Under the pieces are notes generated by a model. It was not told where the DNA came from. It saw only the letters and a program-made list of their open reading frames with translations, and ran no database searches. This document shows positions 32,779 to 33,283 of a stretch of DNA of 33,283 nucleotides, in pieces. The position numbers were made by a program, and so were the translations under genes. Source of the DNA: Sporomusa sp. (GTDB lineage Bacteria > Bacillota_C > Negativicutes > Sporomusales > Sporomusaceae); assembly GCA_029256645.1 (NCBI GenBank), contig JAQSXM010000002.1, positions 1 through 33,283 of the forward strand. The letters run 5' to 3'. Position 1 is the first letter of the stretch, and each line of letters starts with the position of its first letter.

Positions 32779-33283
32779 ATGGAAGACAATACTCAAAAAA
32801 AATCATGGCTGGAAAGATTCCCTAATGGGATTGTATTGCTTTTTGGTATTATTATTTTGGTTGGCTTGTTATCTTACATTATCCCTGCCGGCAAATATGA
32901 AACAATGATCGTGGATGGCCGTAAGCTAATTGATCCTAATAGTTTTCACTTTGTACAGCAGAAACCGGTAGCAGTATTTGATTTCTTTACCGTCATCCCG
33001 TCCGGGCTGCAAAGCGCCGGGGCATTAATCTTTATGATTTTTCTCATTGGCGGCGCTATTAGTTTGTTTGAGGCCACCGGCGCCATTGGCGGGGCGATTG
33101 GCTGGTTTGCCAAACGTTTTGGTCATGAACGAAGCTCCTGGGTTTTGGTGCTGATTACCACGTTCTTTGCCTGCCTGGGGGCTTTCCCGGGGATGATGGA
33201 AGCGGCTATTCCTTTTGCACCACTGTGTGTGGGAATTGCGCTGGCACTTGGCTATGATGTTATTGTCGGTATATCGATTGCAG
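32779..33283 (+). CDS. YfcC/DcuC-type carrier (3' end outside window)
   Basis: First 168 residues of a polytopic membrane carrier of the YfcC (C4-dicarboxylate anaerobic carrier / arginine-ornithine antiporter-like) family. The start WLERFPNGIVLLFGIIILVGLLSYIIPAGKYE is characteristic, followed by an extracytoplasmic loop with a DGRKLIDPNSF stretch and VFDFFTVIPSGLQSAGALIFMIFLIGGAISLFEATGAI. The frame is open to the window end; family members are about 460-500 residues. AAGGAGGA lies six bases upstream of the ATG. Substrate is unresolved: basic amino acids or peptides are as likely as dicarboxylates. Confidence 0.9.
   Translation, partial: MEDNTQKKSWLERFPNGIVLLFGIIILVGLLSYIIPAGKYETMIVDGRKLIDPNSFHFVQQKPVAVFDFFTVIPSGLQSAGALIFMIFLIGGAISLFEATGAIGGAIGWFAKRFGHERSSWVLVLITTFFACLGAFPGMMEAAIPFAPLCVGIALALGYDVIVGISIA

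Noticed and set aside
1..33283. CRISPR arrays, tRNA or rRNA genes, phage genes or intact insertion sequences
   Set aside because: No regularly spaced repeats, RNA-gene signatures, integrase or transposase frames were seen on either strand.

Overview
The window looks like chromosome from an anaerobic, low-oxygen-adapted Firmicute, most likely a Sporomusa/Pelosinus-type Negativicute. The clues are an Ni-Fe carbon monoxide dehydrogenase homologue, a 2-hydroxyacyl-CoA-dehydratase-like reductase with its ATP-dependent activator, a SAM-I riboswitch, strong AGGAGG-type ribosome sites with frequent TTG/GTG starts, and moderate GC with one AT-rich patch. This placement is inference; no rRNA or tRNA gene is present to confirm it.

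Region 1 (1-4861) is one co-directional operon. It holds a NitT/TauT-type ABC importer (ATPase cut by the window edge, permease, lipoprotein binding protein), a UbiD-family (de)carboxylase, an unrecognised 67-residue protein, an LpdD-like prenyl-flavin chaperone and a UbiX flavin prenyltransferase. It reads as an uptake-plus-decarboxylation module for an unknown aromatic or unsaturated acid. The operon ends abruptly in REP-like palindromes that supply the last codons of ubiX (4815-5011). Region 2 (5253-7590) holds an AT-rich AI-2E-family membrane protein and a REC-HisKA-HATPase kinase on the minus strand.

Region 3 (7786-21775) is a nitrogen-supply block. A membrane hybrid kinase (preceded by a promoter and a terminator-like leader hairpin) and a REC-AraC regulator are followed by a complete urea ABC importer (urtABCDE) and a complete urease with its accessory genes (ureABCEFGD). 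All are on the plus strand. A second terminator-like hairpin lies in the leader of urtA. The two-component pair probably controls urea uptake and use, but this is inferred from position only.

Region 4 (22152-24073) encodes an ASKHA-type activator ATPase and a single HgdB-like protein. Together they match the double-cubane-cluster reductase pair rather than a two-subunit dehydratase. An endonuclease III-related glycosylase (MagIII-like) lies convergent to it. Region 5 (24833-26293) is metX behind a SAM-I riboswitch with visible promoter, aptamer and terminator. Region 6 (26438-29283) contains a small 55-residue gene, a LysR regulator preceded by a perfect 16-bp-arm palindrome, an ABC-2 permease without its ATPase, and signal peptidase I.

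Region 7 (29439-33283) has a stand-alone, divergent CooS with all six C-cluster ligands but an altered surrounding. It is followed by a secreted small protein, an AT-rich spacer, and the start of a YfcC-type carrier cut by the window end. Two nickel enzymes (urease and CODH) occur in the same window, but no nickel transporter or CooC-type insertase is visible.
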